Positions 8,016-16,265 of a stretch of DNA of 64,000 nucleotides are shown here, in pieces. The notes under the pieces are model-generated. The model made no database searches and was not told the origin of the DNA. It saw nothing but the letters and a program-made list of their open reading frames with translations. Position 1 is the first letter of the stretch. Each line of letters starts with the position of its first letter. A program made the position numbers and the translations under genes. Origin of the DNA: Alloyangia pacifica (GTDB lineage: Bacteria; Pseudomonadota; Alphaproteobacteria; Rhodobacterales; Rhodobacteraceae); contig NZ_FOZW01000010.1 in the NCBI RefSeq assembly GCF_900116195.1, positions 62,001 to 126,000 on the forward strand, written 5' to 3'.

Positions 8016-8681
8016 CAGCGCCGGGTAGAGCGGGCGTCCATAGCCCGCTCCGCCATCCATGTTGAGCCGGTTGGGATAGAGCTGCGGCACGTCGAGCGCC
8101 GTATGCCCGTGCACCACGAGCCGCCCCCAGTCGCCTTGCCAGTCGAGGAAGGGCGCCCGGATCCACACCAGATCGTCTTCCTTCTGGTAGTTCAGCAGCA
8201 CTCCGGGGCGAAGCCCGGCATGAACGAAGATCTGCTCCTCGGTCTCATGGTAGCGCGGCAGAGTCGCGATCCAGTCGCGGTGCGCCTGCGGGATCGCCTC
8301 GAGTGCGTCGGCGTGGATGTCCCTGAGCTCGCGCCCCTCGCTCACGTCCACCCCGTAGGAGGCCAGCGTGCGCGCTCCGCCAAGCGGCGGGTCGGTCCAG
8401 AGCAGCGGCCGCGAGACAGCCGGATCCATGTACCGCGGGTTGTCCAGGAACCGCAGCAGGAAGCGGTCGTGGTTGCCCATCAGGCAGGTCCAGGGCTTGC
8501 CCTCCGCCTGGCCCTGCATCAGCAGGTCGATCACCGCGCGCGAGTCGGGACCGCGGTCCACGTAGTCTCCGAGGAAAACGATGGGCGCGTCTGCGTGATC
8601 GTCGGTCGCGATGGCCTCGAGGGCGGCATGCAGCTGATCGATCTGGCCGTGGATGTCACCGATGGCAAAGATGGGCGTCAT
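7962..8681 (-). CDS. PPP-type metallophosphoesterase (serine/threonine phosphatase-like)
   Basis: All calcineurin-like metal-binding motifs are present in order: GDIHGQ near residue 8, GDYVDRGPDS near 38, GNHDRFL near 69, HAGL near 155 and VVHGHT near 190. The 239-residue length fits the small bacterial PPP phosphatases related to lambda phosphatase and PrpA. It would use two metal ions to remove phosphate from proteins or small molecules; its substrate is unknown. It stands alone on the minus strand, converges on and overlaps the SulP gene by 54 bases, and diverges from the DUF1203 gene. Confidence 0.88.
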   Translation of the reverse strand: MTPIFAIGDIHGQIDQLHAALEAIATDDHADAPIVFLGDYVDRGPDSRAVIDLLMQGQAEGKPWTCLMGNHDRFLLRFLDNPRYMDPAVSRPLLWTDPPLGGARTLASYGVDVSEGRELRDIHADALEAIPQAHRDWIATLPRYHETEEQIFVHAGLRPGVLLNYQKEDDLVWIRAPFLDWQGDWGRLVVHGHTALDVPQLYPNRLNMDGGAGYGRPLYPALLLGREAFLLGPMGRVRL

Positions 8682-8844
8682 GAGAAATCCTTTCCGTGCT
8701 GATTACTTGGACCGCCAACCCCCGAGAGGCAAGGGCGCGCGGGAAGACTTGGACGGGACGCCGGCCGTTGCTTATCAGCAGGAACCGGATTGCGGGATTT
8801 CGGCACCGGCCGATCATGGGGCTCCCATTCACCGGAGACTTGAA

Positions 8845-9321
8845 ATGCCCAACATCGCCTTCCTCCCGCTTCCGAGCGACACCGTCGCCAGGCTCAGAAA
8901 CGGCGGCGCCGACGCCTATGGTCAGCCGCCCGAAAGGGCCGTTTCCAAGGGCAGCGGCAATCCCTGCCGGCATTGCCTCGACTTCGTGCCCGAGGGCGCC
9001 GAGATGCTGATCCTCGCACACCGCCCTTTCGGCGAGCTGCAACCTTATGCGGAAACCGGTCCGATCTTCCTCTGCGGCGAGGCCTGCACCGCCTGGGAGG
9101 CAGATGGCATCCCGCCGATCCTGACATCGAGCCCCGACTACCTGCTCAAGGGCTACACCGCCGACGAGCGCATCCGCTACGGGACCGGCAGGGTCGTGCC
9201 GCGGGACGAGGTGGAAAGCTACGCAAAGACCCTGCTCGACCGGCCCGAGATCGCCTTTGTCGATGTGCGCTCGGCGCGCAACAACTGCTTCCAGACGCGG
9301 ATCGTGCGGGCGGCAGGCTGA
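8845..9321 (+). CDS. DUF1203 family protein
   Basis: The 158-residue protein matches the DUF1203 pattern: an N-terminal segment with SGNPCRHCLDFVPEGAEMLIL, a central PFGELQPYAETGPIFLC, and a C-terminal half with KGYTADERIRYGTGRVV and a VDVRSARNNCFQTRI end. Several conserved cysteines (CRHC, a Cys in FLCGEAC) could bind metal or form a redox pair, but the function is unknown. ATG 8845 follows GGAGA at 8834-8838. It is a single gene ending in a terminator shared with serA. Confidence 0.8.
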   Translation: MPNIAFLPLPSDTVARLRNGGADAYGQPPERAVSKGSGNPCRHCLDFVPEGAEMLILAHRPFGELQPYAETGPIFLCGEACTAWEADGIPPILTSSPDYLLKGYTADERIRYGTGRVVPRDEVESYAKTLLDRPEIAFVDVRSARNNCFQTRIVRAAG

Positions 9322-9326
9322 CAGGC

Positions 9327-9356
9327 AAAAGGGGCGCCCTGCGGGGCGCCCCTTTC
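9327..9356. terminator. Bidirectional terminator between the DUF1203 gene and serA
   Basis: AAAGGGGCGCCC and GGGCGCCCCTTT pair around a short loop with A and T runs outside both arms, so it can end transcripts arriving from either side. Confidence 0.8.
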
Positions 9357-9409
9357 TCGTCTGTCCCTGTTCAGACTTCGGATCGGGTCCGTTGTCCGGA
9401 CCCCGGCTA

Positions 9410-11005
9410 TCAGGCCACGTCGAATTCCAGCGGTTTCACCTGCTGGAAGAGGCCGGTGTCGCGCAGCGCGGTGACCACATCGTCGCCAATCTCCTCGTCG
9501 AGGTAGGCAATCGCGATGGCCTCGCCACCAGCAGCCGAACGGCCCAGCGTGAAGTTCGCGAGGTTCACCTTGTGGTCGCCCAGCATCGAGCCCAGCTTGC
9601 CGATGATGCCCGGCACATCCTCGTTGGTGGTGTAGAGCATGTGCTCGCCGACCTCGGCCTCGATATTGATGCCCTTGATCTGGATGAAGCGCGGCTTGCC
9701 GTCCGAGAAGACGGTGCCCGCGATCGAACGCTCGCGCTTCTCGGTCACCACGGTCACCTTGATGTAGCCTTCGAAGGCACCCGACTGCTCCTGGTTGGTG
9801 GTCGAGATCTGAATGCCGCGCTCTTTCGCGATCACCGGGGCGGAGACCATGTTCACCTCGGGCGAGATGGTCTTCATGATGCCGGCGATCAGCGAGCAGT
9901 TCAGAGCGGCGAGGTTCATCTCGGCGACCGAGCCGTCGTAGAGGATGTTGATCGCGGTGATTGCCTCGTCGGTCATCTGGCCGATGAAGTTGCCGAGGTG
10001 GCCGGCAAGCTTGATCCACGGACCCATGACCTTGGCTTCCTCGGCGGTCACCGACGGCATGTTCAGCGCGTTCGACACGGCACCGGTCAGCAGGTAGTCA
10101 GCCATCTGCTCGGCCACCTGCAGCGCGACGTTCTCCTGCGCTTCGGTGGTCGAGGCACCGAGGTGCGGGGTGCAAACCACGTTGGGCAGGTTGAACAGCG
10201 GGTTCTCTGTGGCGGGCTCGACGGCGAAGACGTCGAAAGCCGCACCGGCCACGTGACCCGACTTCAGCAGCTCGGCCAGTGCTTCCTCATCGACGAGGCC
10301 ACCGCGGGCGCAGTTGATGATCCGCACGCCCTTCTTGGTCTTCGCGAGGTTCTCGCGGCCGAGGATGTTGCGGGTTTGGTCGGTCAGCGGCACGTGCAGC
10401 GTGATGAAGTCGGCGCGGGCCAGCAGCTCGTCGAGCTCGACCTTCTCGACGCCCATCTTGTCGGCCTTCTCCTGGCCGAGGAAGGGATCATAGGCCACGA
10501 CCTTCATCTTCAGGCCGCGGGCGCGGTCGCAGACGATGCCGCCAATGTTGCCGGCACCGATGACGCCGAGGGTCTTGCCGGTCAGCTCGACGCCCATGAA
10601 CTTCGACTTTTCCCACTTGCCGGCATGGGTCGACTCGGACGCCTCGGGCAGCTGGCGGGCAACGGCGAACATCATCGCGATGGCGTGCTCGGCGGTGGTG
10701 ATCATGTTGCCGAAGGGCGTGTTCATGACGATCACGCCGTGCTTCGAGGCGGCTTCCTTGTCGATGTTGTCGGTGCCGATGCCGGCGCGGCCGACGACCT
10801 TGAGGTTGGTCGCGTTCTCGAGGATCGAGGGGGTCACCTTGGTGGCCGAGCGGATGGCAAGACCATCGTAGTTGCCGATCACGGCGGCGAGCGCCTCCTT
10901 GTCCTTGCCCAGCTCGGGGCGGAAGTCGACCTCGATGCCGCGATCCTTGAAGATCTGTACGGCGGCGTCGGAAAGCTTGTCGGAGATGAGAACCTTGGGA
11001 GCCAT
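9410..11005 (-). CDS. serA: D-3-phosphoglycerate dehydrogenase
   Basis: SerA oxidises 3-phosphoglycerate to 3-phosphohydroxypyruvate with NAD, the first step of serine synthesis. The 531-residue protein is the long form: substrate-binding half (IRSATKVTPSILENATNLKVVGRAGIGTDNID), Rossmann domain with GVIGAGNIGGIV, catalytic CTPHLGASTTEAQ, then an intervening domain and a C-terminal ACT domain from about residue 455 (IKGINIEAEVGEHMLYTTNEDVPGIIGKLG), which suggests serine feedback control. The start at 11005 is preceded by AAAGGA. serC lies 85 bases upstream on the same strand, forming the usual alphaproteobacterial serC-serA pair. Confidence 0.97.
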   Translation of the reverse strand: MAPKVLISDKLSDAAVQIFKDRGIEVDFRPELGKDKEALAAVIGNYDGLAIRSATKVTPSILENATNLKVVGRAGIGTDNIDKEAASKHGVIVMNTPFGNMITTAEHAIAMMFAVARQLPEASESTHAGKWEKSKFMGVELTGKTLGVIGAGNIGGIVCDRARGLKMKVVAYDPFLGQEKADKMGVEKVELDELLARADFITLHVPLTDQTRNILGRENLAKTKKGVRIINCARGGLVDEEALAELLKSGHVAGAAFDVFAVEPATENPLFNLPNVVCTPHLGASTTEAQENVALQVAEQMADYLLTGAVSNALNMPSVTAEEAKVMGPWIKLAGHLGNFIGQMTDEAITAINILYDGSVAEMNLAALNCSLIAGIMKTISPEVNMVSAPVIAKERGIQISTTNQEQSGAFEGYIKVTVVTEKRERSIAGTVFSDGKPRFIQIKGINIEAEVGEHMLYTTNEDVPGIIGKLGSMLGDHKVNLANFTLGRSAAGGEAIAIAYLDEEIGDDVVTALRDTGLFQQVKPLEFDVA

Positions 11006-11090
11006 GACAGCGGTCCTTTCGGGGAAATCTGGATGCAGGGAAAGACGGGACCGCCGCGCGCGGTCCCGCATTTTGCTCAAAAAGTGCGGA

Positions 11091-12245
11091 TCAGGCCGTT
11101 TCTGCCTGTGCTTCGATCTCGGTCTCGAAGGCCCATTCGAGCCACAGCGTCAGCGCCTCGATGTCGGCGCTTTCGACCGTGGCACCGCACCAGATACGCA
11201 GGCCCGCCGGAGCGTCGCGATAGGCACCAATGTCATAGGCGACATGGTAGGTCTCGAGCTTCTTGGCCACGGCCTTGGCGAAGGCGGCACCATCCTTGAT
11301 CCGGTCGTCGGTGAACTTCAGGCACACCGAGGTGTTGGAGCGGGTGGCGTCATCCTCGGCGAGGTTGGCGATCCAGTCGTGACGGTCGCAGAAATCCCAC
11401 AGCACCTTGGCATTGGTGGTGGCGCGGTCCTGCAGCGCCTTGAGGCCGCCGATCTTGCGGGCCCATTCCAGCGCGACGAGGTAGTCTTCGACCGCCAGCA
11501 TCGATGGGGTGTTGATCGTCTCGCCGACGAAGATGCCCTCGATCAGCTTGCCGCCCTTGGTCAGGCGGAAGATCTTCGGCAGCGGCCAGGCCGGGGTGTA
11601 GTTTTCGAGGCGCTCGACGGCGCGGGGGCTCAGCACGAGGATGCCGTGGGCCGCTTCGCCGCCCATCACCTTCTGCCAGGAGAAGGTGGTGACGTCGAGC
11701 TTGTCCCAGGGCAGGTCCTGCGCGAAGGCGGCCGAGGTCGCGTCGCAGATGGTCAACCCTTCGCGGGTCGCGGGGATCGCGTCGCCGTTCGGCACGCGCA
11801 CGCCGGAGGTGGTGCCGTTCCAGGTGAAGACGACGTCATTGTCGAAGTTCACCGTGGCGAGGTCGACGATCTGGCCGTAGTCGGCGGTCTTCACCTCGGC
11901 GTCGATCTTCAGCTGCTTCACCACGTCGGTGACCCAGCCTGCGCCGAAGGATTCCCAGGCCAGCATCTCTGCCTTGCGGGCGCCGAGCATCGACCACATC
12001 GCCATTTCAACCGCACCGGTGTCGGAGGCGGGGACGATGCCGATCTTGTAGTCGGCGGGAATGTTGAGGATCTCGCGGGTGCCTTCGATGGCAGCCTTCA
12101 GCTTGTCCTTGCCGACCTTGGCACGGTGCGAACGACCGAGCGCGGCATCGGACAGCATGTCCAGCGAGAAATGGGGGATCTTGGCACAGGGGCCGGAAGA
12201 AAAGCGCGGGTTTGCCGGCCGCGCGGACGGTTGGGGTCTAGCCAT
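11091..12245 (-). CDS. serC: Phosphoserine aminotransferase
   Basis: SerC converts 3-phosphohydroxypyruvate and glutamate to phosphoserine with pyridoxal phosphate. The 384-residue protein starts [22 protein letters not shown], typical for the alphaproteobacterial form. It has the PLP-Lys region [18 protein letters not shown] (Lys in the SWQK motif) and the [12 protein letters not shown] substrate loop. The start at 12245 is chosen because the family begins here and the upstream bases form a conserved-looking RNA leader rather than protein. It is the first gene of the serine operon, followed by serA. Confidence 0.96.
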   Translation of the reverse strand: MARPQPSARPANPRFSSGPCAKIPHFSLDMLSDAALGRSHRAKVGKDKLKAAIEGTREILNIPADYKIGIVPASDTGAVEMAMWSMLGARKAEMLAWESFGAGWVTDVVKQLKIDAEVKTADYGQIVDLATVNFDNDVVFTWNGTTSGVRVPNGDAIPATREGLTICDATSAAFAQDLPWDKLDVTTFSWQKVMGGEAAHGILVLSPRAVERLENYTPAWPLPKIFRLTKGGKLIEGIFVGETINTPSMLAVEDYLVALEWARKIGGLKALQDRATTNAKVLWDFCDRHDWIANLAEDDATRSNTSVCLKFTDDRIKDGAAFAKAVAKKLETYHVAYDIGAYRDAPAGLRIWCGATVESADIEALTLWLEWAFETEIEAQAETA

Positions 12246-12300
12246 GATGTCTCTAACCTTACAGATAGTCGCCCTTCGTTGGGGAAGGGTGTCCCACCGC
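12246..12300 (-). ncRNA. Candidate serC leader RNA motif
   Basis: Directly before serC on the minus strand are two stacked hairpins. The first is CCCTTC/GAAGGG (12272-12289) with a six-base loop. The second is CTATCT with GGTTAG (12253-12268), whose 3' arm covers the weak AAGG ribosome site of serC. An RNA motif of simple hairpins in exactly this position is known for alphaproteobacterial serC-serA operons (the serC motif of Corbino et al.). The structure and place fit that motif; I could not score it against the Rfam model. Confidence 0.55.
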
Positions 12301-12562
12301 CGCATCTAAGGGAGCGCGCGGATTCGAGCAAGACGTGAAATGCATCCATTGCGTCGCTTTTTGGTGATTGCTTGCGCGGCGTGGAGCGGATCGGAAACTT
12401 TCGGATCCGAGCCGACTGCCGAAGTTGCATTTCAGGGCGCGCGTCCACCCCCGGGATATTTCCGTCTGCACGAAGCCGCCGCGACAGCGCCCTTTCCCCG
12501 CGCCCCGCCCTCGGCTAGGTCTTGCGCGGAACCGACGCGCCTAACACGAACGGGACAGAGCG
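12301..12562. other. Divergent intergenic region between serC and dgt
   Basis: Together with the leader RNA this is a gene-free gap of 317 bases holding the promoters of both divergent genes. I see no convincing coding frame. A short GC-rich motif at 12452-12470 (CCCCCGGGATATTTCC) resembles the gene-end repeat found elsewhere in the window, in reverse orientation. Confidence 0.4.
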
Positions 12563-13906
12563 ATGCAGTGGACGGACCTTCTTTGCGCCGAACGGCTGAG
12601 CGACCCGAGCTATGTCGAGGGGCGCAACCGGTCGATCTTCGTGCAGGATCACGACCGGATCGTGTTTTCCGCGCCGTTCCGGCGGCTGGCCAACAAGACG
12701 CAGGTGCATCCGCTCTACGAAAACGACCACATCCACCACCGGCTCATCCATTCGGTCGAGGTCGGCAGCGTCGGGCGCTCGCTGGCGATGCACATCGGGC
12801 ATTGGCTGATCGAACAGGGCGAGATCGACCCGCACGAGGATCACAGCCTCGCCAACGTCGTGCAGGCCGCCTGCGCCGCGCATGACATCGGCAACCCGCC
12901 CTTCGGCCATTCCGGCGAGGAGTCGATCGGCAGCTGGTTCGCCGAGCGTTTCGACACGGAGCGCGGCCTTTGCGGGGCGCTGGATCCCGCACTGCGCGCC
13001 GAGTTCACCGCCTTCGAGGGCAACGCGCAGGGCTTCCGGATCGTCTCGCGGCTGGAGATGTACCGGAACGCCGGCGGCATGCGCCTGTCGAAGGCAGTGC
13101 TGGGCGCCTTCATGAAATACCCCGCCACCGCGGCGACCCGTTCCCGTCTGCCCGTGGACGTCCGCAAGGGCTACGTGGGGCTGAAGAAATTCGGCGTCTT
13201 CTCCGGCGAGGAGGCGCTCTTTGCCGAGGTCGCGCAGGGCTGCGGGCTGCCCATGGAGCAAAGCGCCTCGGGACGCTGGTGGCGGCGCCACCCGCTGGTC
13301 TTCGTCGTCGAGGCGGCGGACGACATCTGCTACAACATCGTCGATCTCGAGGACGCCTTCACCTCGGGCGACCTGCCCTTCGACGTGGTGCGCGAGGCGC
13401 TGAACGAGCTGGCCGGGCGGCCCAACCGGGACACCACCGGCTACACCCGCACCGAAGAGATCGCGCTGCTGCGCTCACTGGCCATCGGACGGGCGATCGA
13501 GGCCTGCGTCGCCGCCTTCCGCGAGAATTACGCGGCGATCATGGACGGCAGTTTTTCCGCCGCGCTGGTCGACGTCTCGGCCTGCGCAGGGAGCTTCGCG
13601 CAGATCGGCACGCTGGCGCAGGAGCGCATCTTCACCGCGCGCCGCAAGACCGAGCTGGAGATCTCGGGACGGCAGGTGATCCGCAACGTGTTGGACGGCG
13701 TGCTGCCGGTCTTCGAGGCCCTGTCCGCAGTCGGCTGGGACGATGCCGCACTGAGGGGCCACCCGGCGCAGATCGCCCGGGCGCTCTCGCTCGACCTGCG
13801 AGACATCGACAGGCCCGACGCCGCCCTGCACGCGCTTGCGGATTTCGTCTCGGGGATGACCGACCGCTACGCGCTTTCGGTCTCGCGGATGCTGTCGGGG
13901 ACCTGA
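12563..13906 (+). CDS. dgt: Deoxyguanosinetriphosphate triphosphohydrolase-like protein
   Basis: The 447-residue protein is an HD-superfamily dNTPase. It has the N-terminal RSIFVQDHDRIVFSAPFRRLANKTQV, the metal-binding H of HRLIHSVEVGS, and the central HD in AAHDIGNPPFGHSGE. Such enzymes cleave dGTP or other dNTPs to the nucleoside and triphosphate, controlling dNTP pools and mutation rate. The length fits the alphaproteobacterial Dgt type 2 group. It has its own promoter region opposite serC. A seven-base-pair hairpin (13911-13931) without a T-run follows the stop, so the 3' end is unclear. Confidence 0.93.
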   Translation: MQWTDLLCAERLSDPSYVEGRNRSIFVQDHDRIVFSAPFRRLANKTQVHPLYENDHIHHRLIHSVEVGSVGRSLAMHIGHWLIEQGEIDPHEDHSLANVVQAACAAHDIGNPPFGHSGEESIGSWFAERFDTERGLCGALDPALRAEFTAFEGNAQGFRIVSRLEMYRNAGGMRLSKAVLGAFMKYPATAATRSRLPVDVRKGYVGLKKFGVFSGEEALFAEVAQGCGLPMEQSASGRWWRRHPLVFVVEAADDICYNIVDLEDAFTSGDLPFDVVREALNELAGRPNRDTTGYTRTEEIALLRSLAIGRAIEACVAAFRENYAAIMDGSFSAALVDVSACAGSFAQIGTLAQERIFTARRKTELEISGRQVIRNVLDGVLPVFEALSAVGWDDAALRGHPAQIARALSLDLRDIDRPDAALHALADFVSGMTDRYALSVSRMLSGT

Positions 13907-14072
13907 AGGGCGGCGCAAGGGAACTGCGCCGTGTGGGGGCATTGCCGCGCCAACCGCCAACGGGTCTCTAGGCACCTCTCCCCCGGGATATTTTCGCCAT
14001 GTGGAAGATCATAAGACGGTGAGTTGCACGGCAGATCTTGATTTGTGACCACATCAGGCGCAGCTTTGAAGG

Positions 14073-14408
14073 ATGAACAGCCTGACACCTTTTCCGGGAC
14101 AGGGCAGCGATGTGGTTGCCTTTCACCGGACCGAGCTGAACGTGATCCTCTCGCTCTATGGCCGCATGGTGGCGGCCGGGGAATGGCGAGATTATGGGAT
14201 TTCGTCGCTCAGGGACGTGGCGGTGTTTTCCGTCTTCCGGCGCACCGCCGAACACCCTCTCTACCGCATCGAGAAACGCCCAAAGCTGCGCAACAAGCAG
14301 GGCGAATACGCGGTGATCACCATGGAGGGGCAGGTCCTCAAGCGCGGGCACGACCTGAAGACCGTGCTGCGCGTGCTTGAACGCAAACTGATCCGCGCGG
14401 TGGAATAG
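14073..14408 (+). CDS. DUF2794 domain-containing protein
   Basis: The 111-residue soluble protein carries the DUF2794 core: VAFHRTELNVILSLYGRMVAAGEWRDYGI, then FSVFRRTAEHPLYRIEKRPKLRN and QGEYAVITMEGQVLKRGHDL. The family is widespread in alphaproteobacteria and has no assigned function. The start ATG 14073 lacks a strong ribosome site, but the family begins here. It is a single gene facing the ureohydrolase operon across a perfect terminator hairpin. Confidence 0.85.
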   Translation: MNSLTPFPGQGSDVVAFHRTELNVILSLYGRMVAAGEWRDYGISSLRDVAVFSVFRRTAEHPLYRIEKRPKLRNKQGEYAVITMEGQVLKRGHDLKTVLRVLERKLIRAVE

Positions 14409-14422
14409 CCTCCCTCGCGGGA

Positions 14423-14450
14423 CGATCCGCGCGGGGCACCGCGCGGATCG
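14423..14450. terminator. Perfect twelve-base-pair hairpin between convergent genes
   Basis: CGATCCGCGCGG and CCGCGCGGATCG pair fully around GGCA between the DUF2794 gene and the minus-strand ureohydrolase gene. It has no long T-run, but its symmetry and place suggest a two-way transcript end. Confidence 0.65.
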
Positions 14451-14456
14451 GGATTA

Positions 14457-15419
14457 TCACGCGCTCTGGCCAACCATGGCGCAGAGCAGCTCGAACATGA
14501 TCGTCACGCCGAGGAAGGCGGTACCGCCCGAGCTGTCGAAGGGCGGCGAGACCTCGACGAGGTCGGCGCCGACGATGTTCAGCCCCATCAGCTCGCGCAC
14601 CACCTGCAGCGCCTGGTAGGAGTTCGGCCCGCCGATCTCGGGCGTGCCGGTGCCGGGAGCAAAGGTGGGATCGACGAAATCGATGTCATAGCTGACGTAG
14701 GTCGGCGCGCTGCCGACGATTTCGCGCGCCTCGGCCATCACGTCGGCCACGCCGCGGGCGTGGAACTCCTCGATCGGGATGATGCGAATACCCTCCGCCT
14801 TGGCGAAGTCGCGATCCTCATGGTCGTACATCGGGCCGCGGATGCCGATCTGCACGATGCGCTTGGGGTCGAGAAGCCCTTCTTCCACCGCGCGGCGGAA
14901 GGGGGTGCCGTGGGTGTACTTGAAGCCACCGAAGTAGCTGTCCCAGAGGTCGGTGTGGCTGTCGAAATGCACCATGCCGAGCGGCTTTGCCTTGCCGAGC
15001 GCGCGCAACACCGGCAGCGAGCACAGGTGATCGCCGCCGCCCGTGAGAGGCCGGATGCCCGCCGCGACGATCTGGTCGTAGAAGGCGGTGATGCGGGTCA
15101 TACTGTCCTGGATGTCGGCGGGGTTCGGCCCCACGTCGCCGAGATCGGCACAGGCCGCGGCCTCGAAGGGGCGAATGCCGAAATGGCCGTGCTCTGCGCG
15201 GATCATCGTCGAGGCGTCGCGCAGCTGGCGCGGGCCGTGCCGCGGGCCGGGACGGTTGGTGGTGCCGCTGTCCCAGGGCACGCCGACGAGGCCGATCTCG
15301 ACCTCTTCGAAACGCGCGTGATCCGGCTGCACCAGCGGCAGGCGCATGAAGGTGGGAATACCGGCGTAGCGCGGCAGCTCCATGCCCGAAACAGGGTGGA
15401 AGAAGGGATCGCTGGTCAT
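14457..15419 (-). CDS. speB: Ureohydrolase (agmatinase-like)
   Basis: The 320-residue protein is a manganese ureohydrolase: GGDH near residue 127, HFDSHTD near 150 and DIDFVDP near 245 supply the metal ligands. This superfamily splits urea from agmatine, guanidinobutyrate, arginine or guanidine. The sequence resembles the agmatinase branch, but Ser replaces the usual Ala in the H-[FIV]-D-A-H motif, and the substrate cannot be fixed by eye. It is the last gene of an operon with an NlpC/P60 peptidase and an M17 aminopeptidase; its start lies one base after the peptidase stop. Confidence 0.82.
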   Translation of the reverse strand: MTSDPFFHPVSGMELPRYAGIPTFMRLPLVQPDHARFEEVEIGLVGVPWDSGTTNRPGPRHGPRQLRDASTMIRAEHGHFGIRPFEAAACADLGDVGPNPADIQDSMTRITAFYDQIVAAGIRPLTGGGDHLCSLPVLRALGKAKPLGMVHFDSHTDLWDSYFGGFKYTHGTPFRRAVEEGLLDPKRIVQIGIRGPMYDHEDRDFAKAEGIRIIPIEEFHARGVADVMAEAREIVGSAPTYVSYDIDFVDPTFAPGTGTPEIGGPNSYQALQVVRELMGLNIVGADLVEVSPPFDSSGGTAFLGVTIMFELLCAMVGQSA

Positions 15420-15420
15420 C

Positions 15421-16251
15421 TCAAACTCCGGTCAGGCGGGCGTGGCGGGTGACAGGGCCGTCGCCCTGCGTCTCGATGCGGGTCAACGCCTCGGCCAGCG
15501 GCTCGAAGGCGACGGCCATGTGGTAGGCATTGGCGTGCAGGATCGTCTGCGGGTCGGCGACCCAGGCGACGTGTCCCTTCCAGAACAGCAGGTCACCACG
15601 TTTCGGGGCGGTGCCGGGCGCGAGGGTCTCTCCAAGCGCCTGCTCCTGCAGGTCGCTGTCGCCGGGGCAGTCGATACCGCAGGACATAAGCCCCGCCTGC
15701 ACCAGCCCCGAGCAGTCGATGCCCATCGCAGAGTTGCCGCCCCAGAGGTAGGGCGTGCCAAGCAGGCGCTCCGACACGGCGACCGGATCGGGGTCGGGGC
15801 GGCCCAACGGGAACAGGTGCCCGGCGGGAACGAAGCCCGTCTCGGTCTCGAGGAAACTGCCGGACTGGCCGGTCACGCAGAGCCGCGCGCCGAGCGTCAG
15901 GAAGGCGCGGTCAGGCGTCTTGAGATTGGCCTCGGCATAGGCATGGGTGGCGCGGGTGGCGACGCGGTGGGTCGGCGCGGTGCGCGGCCCCAGCGCCTCC
16001 TCCGAGACGTAGCCCACGAAGCCATCCGCCTGCGCCTGCACGAAGGCCCAGCCTTCGTGGCGCTCGTAGACGGTGACGGCGGCTCCGTAGGTCAGCTGCC
16101 GGTCGCGCGCGCCATCGGGGGATTTCAGCAGGTCGGCGACGTCGGCGCTGACCGAGGCAGGCTCGCCTTCGGTGAAATACTGCGCCTCGACCTGTCCCTG
16201 CAGCTGCGCGGCGGCGACACGGCCATTGGCGGGAGTGAGGCGGCGGTCCAT
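15421..16251 (-). CDS. Cytoplasmic NlpC/P60 peptidase with SH3-like domains
   Basis: The C-terminal half (from about residue 165) is an NlpC/P60 domain: catalytic Cys in GTPYLWGGNSAMGIDCSGL, His in GDLLFWKGHVAWV and a third polar position near ILHANAYHMAVAF. The N-terminal half is SH3-like (LTYGAAVTVYERHEGWAFVQ). There is no signal peptide, so it probably acts in the cytoplasm like the YkfC-type gamma-D-Glu-diaminopimelate endopeptidases that process recycled murein peptides. ATG 16251 with GAGGGA ten bases upstream is preferred over GTG 16269, which overlaps the aminopeptidase stop. Confidence 0.85.
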   Translation of the reverse strand: MDRRLTPANGRVAAAQLQGQVEAQYFTEGEPASVSADVADLLKSPDGARDRQLTYGAAVTVYERHEGWAFVQAQADGFVGYVSEEALGPRTAPTHRVATRATHAYAEANLKTPDRAFLTLGARLCVTGQSGSFLETETGFVPAGHLFPLGRPDPDPVAVSERLLGTPYLWGGNSAMGIDCSGLVQAGLMSCGIDCPGDSDLQEQALGETLAPGTAPKRGDLLFWKGHVAWVADPQTILHANAYHMAVAFEPLAEALTRIETQGDGPVTRHARLTGV

Positions 16252-16265
16252 TGACACGGCGTCCC

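Noticed and set aside
9257-11299. Long plus-strand open frame (about 680 codons) opposite serA
   Set aside because: It is antisense to the unmistakable serA gene, has biased low-complexity composition and no recognised domain; high GC makes such frames common.
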